A stretch of DNA of 5,307 bases from an uncultured Eubacteriales bacterium (GTDB taxonomy: Bacteria; Bacillota; Clostridia; Oscillospirales; Ruminococcaceae). Below are positions 5,306 to 5,307 of this stretch, piece after piece; within the stretch, counting starts at the first letter, position 1, and each line of letters starts with the position of its first letter. The notes under the pieces are model-generated. The model did no database searches. It was not told where the DNA came from and was given only the letters and a program-made list of their open reading frames with translations. The DNA lies in the NCBI GenBank assembly GCA_900318545.1, contig ONLC01000166.1:1-5307 (forward strand). Direction: 5' to 3'. The translations under genes were made by a program, and so were the position numbers.

Positions 5306-5307
5306 AT

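Overview
The window looks like part of a chromosome from an anaerobic, Gram-positive gut or rumen clostridium, most likely Ruminococcus or a close relative (Oscillospiraceae). The main clues are a leucine-rich-repeat protein ending in a complete type I dockerin, strong AGGAGG-type ribosome binding sites, a near-consensus sigma-A promoter, and a ferredoxin-dependent 2-oxoacid oxidoreductase. The genus is inferred from these features, since no database search was possible.

Layout, all on the + strand. Positions 1-771 hold the 3' end of a gene for a BspA-type leucine-rich-repeat protein with a C-terminal dockerin, closed by an intrinsic terminator (780-806). A promoter (861-889) then starts what reads as a self-contained operon: iorA (959-2686), an unannotated 53-codon gene for a single-pass membrane protein (2688-2849), iorB (2850-3431), a paaK-type aryl-acetate CoA ligase gene (3506-4819) and a tandem ACT-domain protein gene (4833-5267), closed by a second terminator (5274-5305). 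No stretch longer than 300 bases lacks a gene; the longest gap is the 187-base promoter region 772-958.

How the genes may work together. IorAB interconverts aryl-pyruvates plus CoA with aryl-acetyl-CoA, CO2 and reduced ferredoxin. PaaK makes aryl-acetyl-CoA from aryl-acetate, ATP and CoA. Together they could salvage phenylacetate, indoleacetate or hydroxyphenylacetate by activation and reductive carboxylation, with transamination to Phe, Trp or Tyr done by an enzyme encoded elsewhere. The ACT protein could sense the amino-acid product. The reverse, oxidative direction (aromatic amino-acid fermentation) cannot be excluded from sequence.

The least expected element is the 53-residue membrane protein between the two subunits of a soluble enzyme. 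It starts one base after the iorA stop, its stop codon abuts the iorB ATG, and the iorB ribosome binding site lies inside it. Other points of interest are a 5' leader hairpin that would pair with the iorA ribosome binding site and two tandem hairpins between iorB and paaK.
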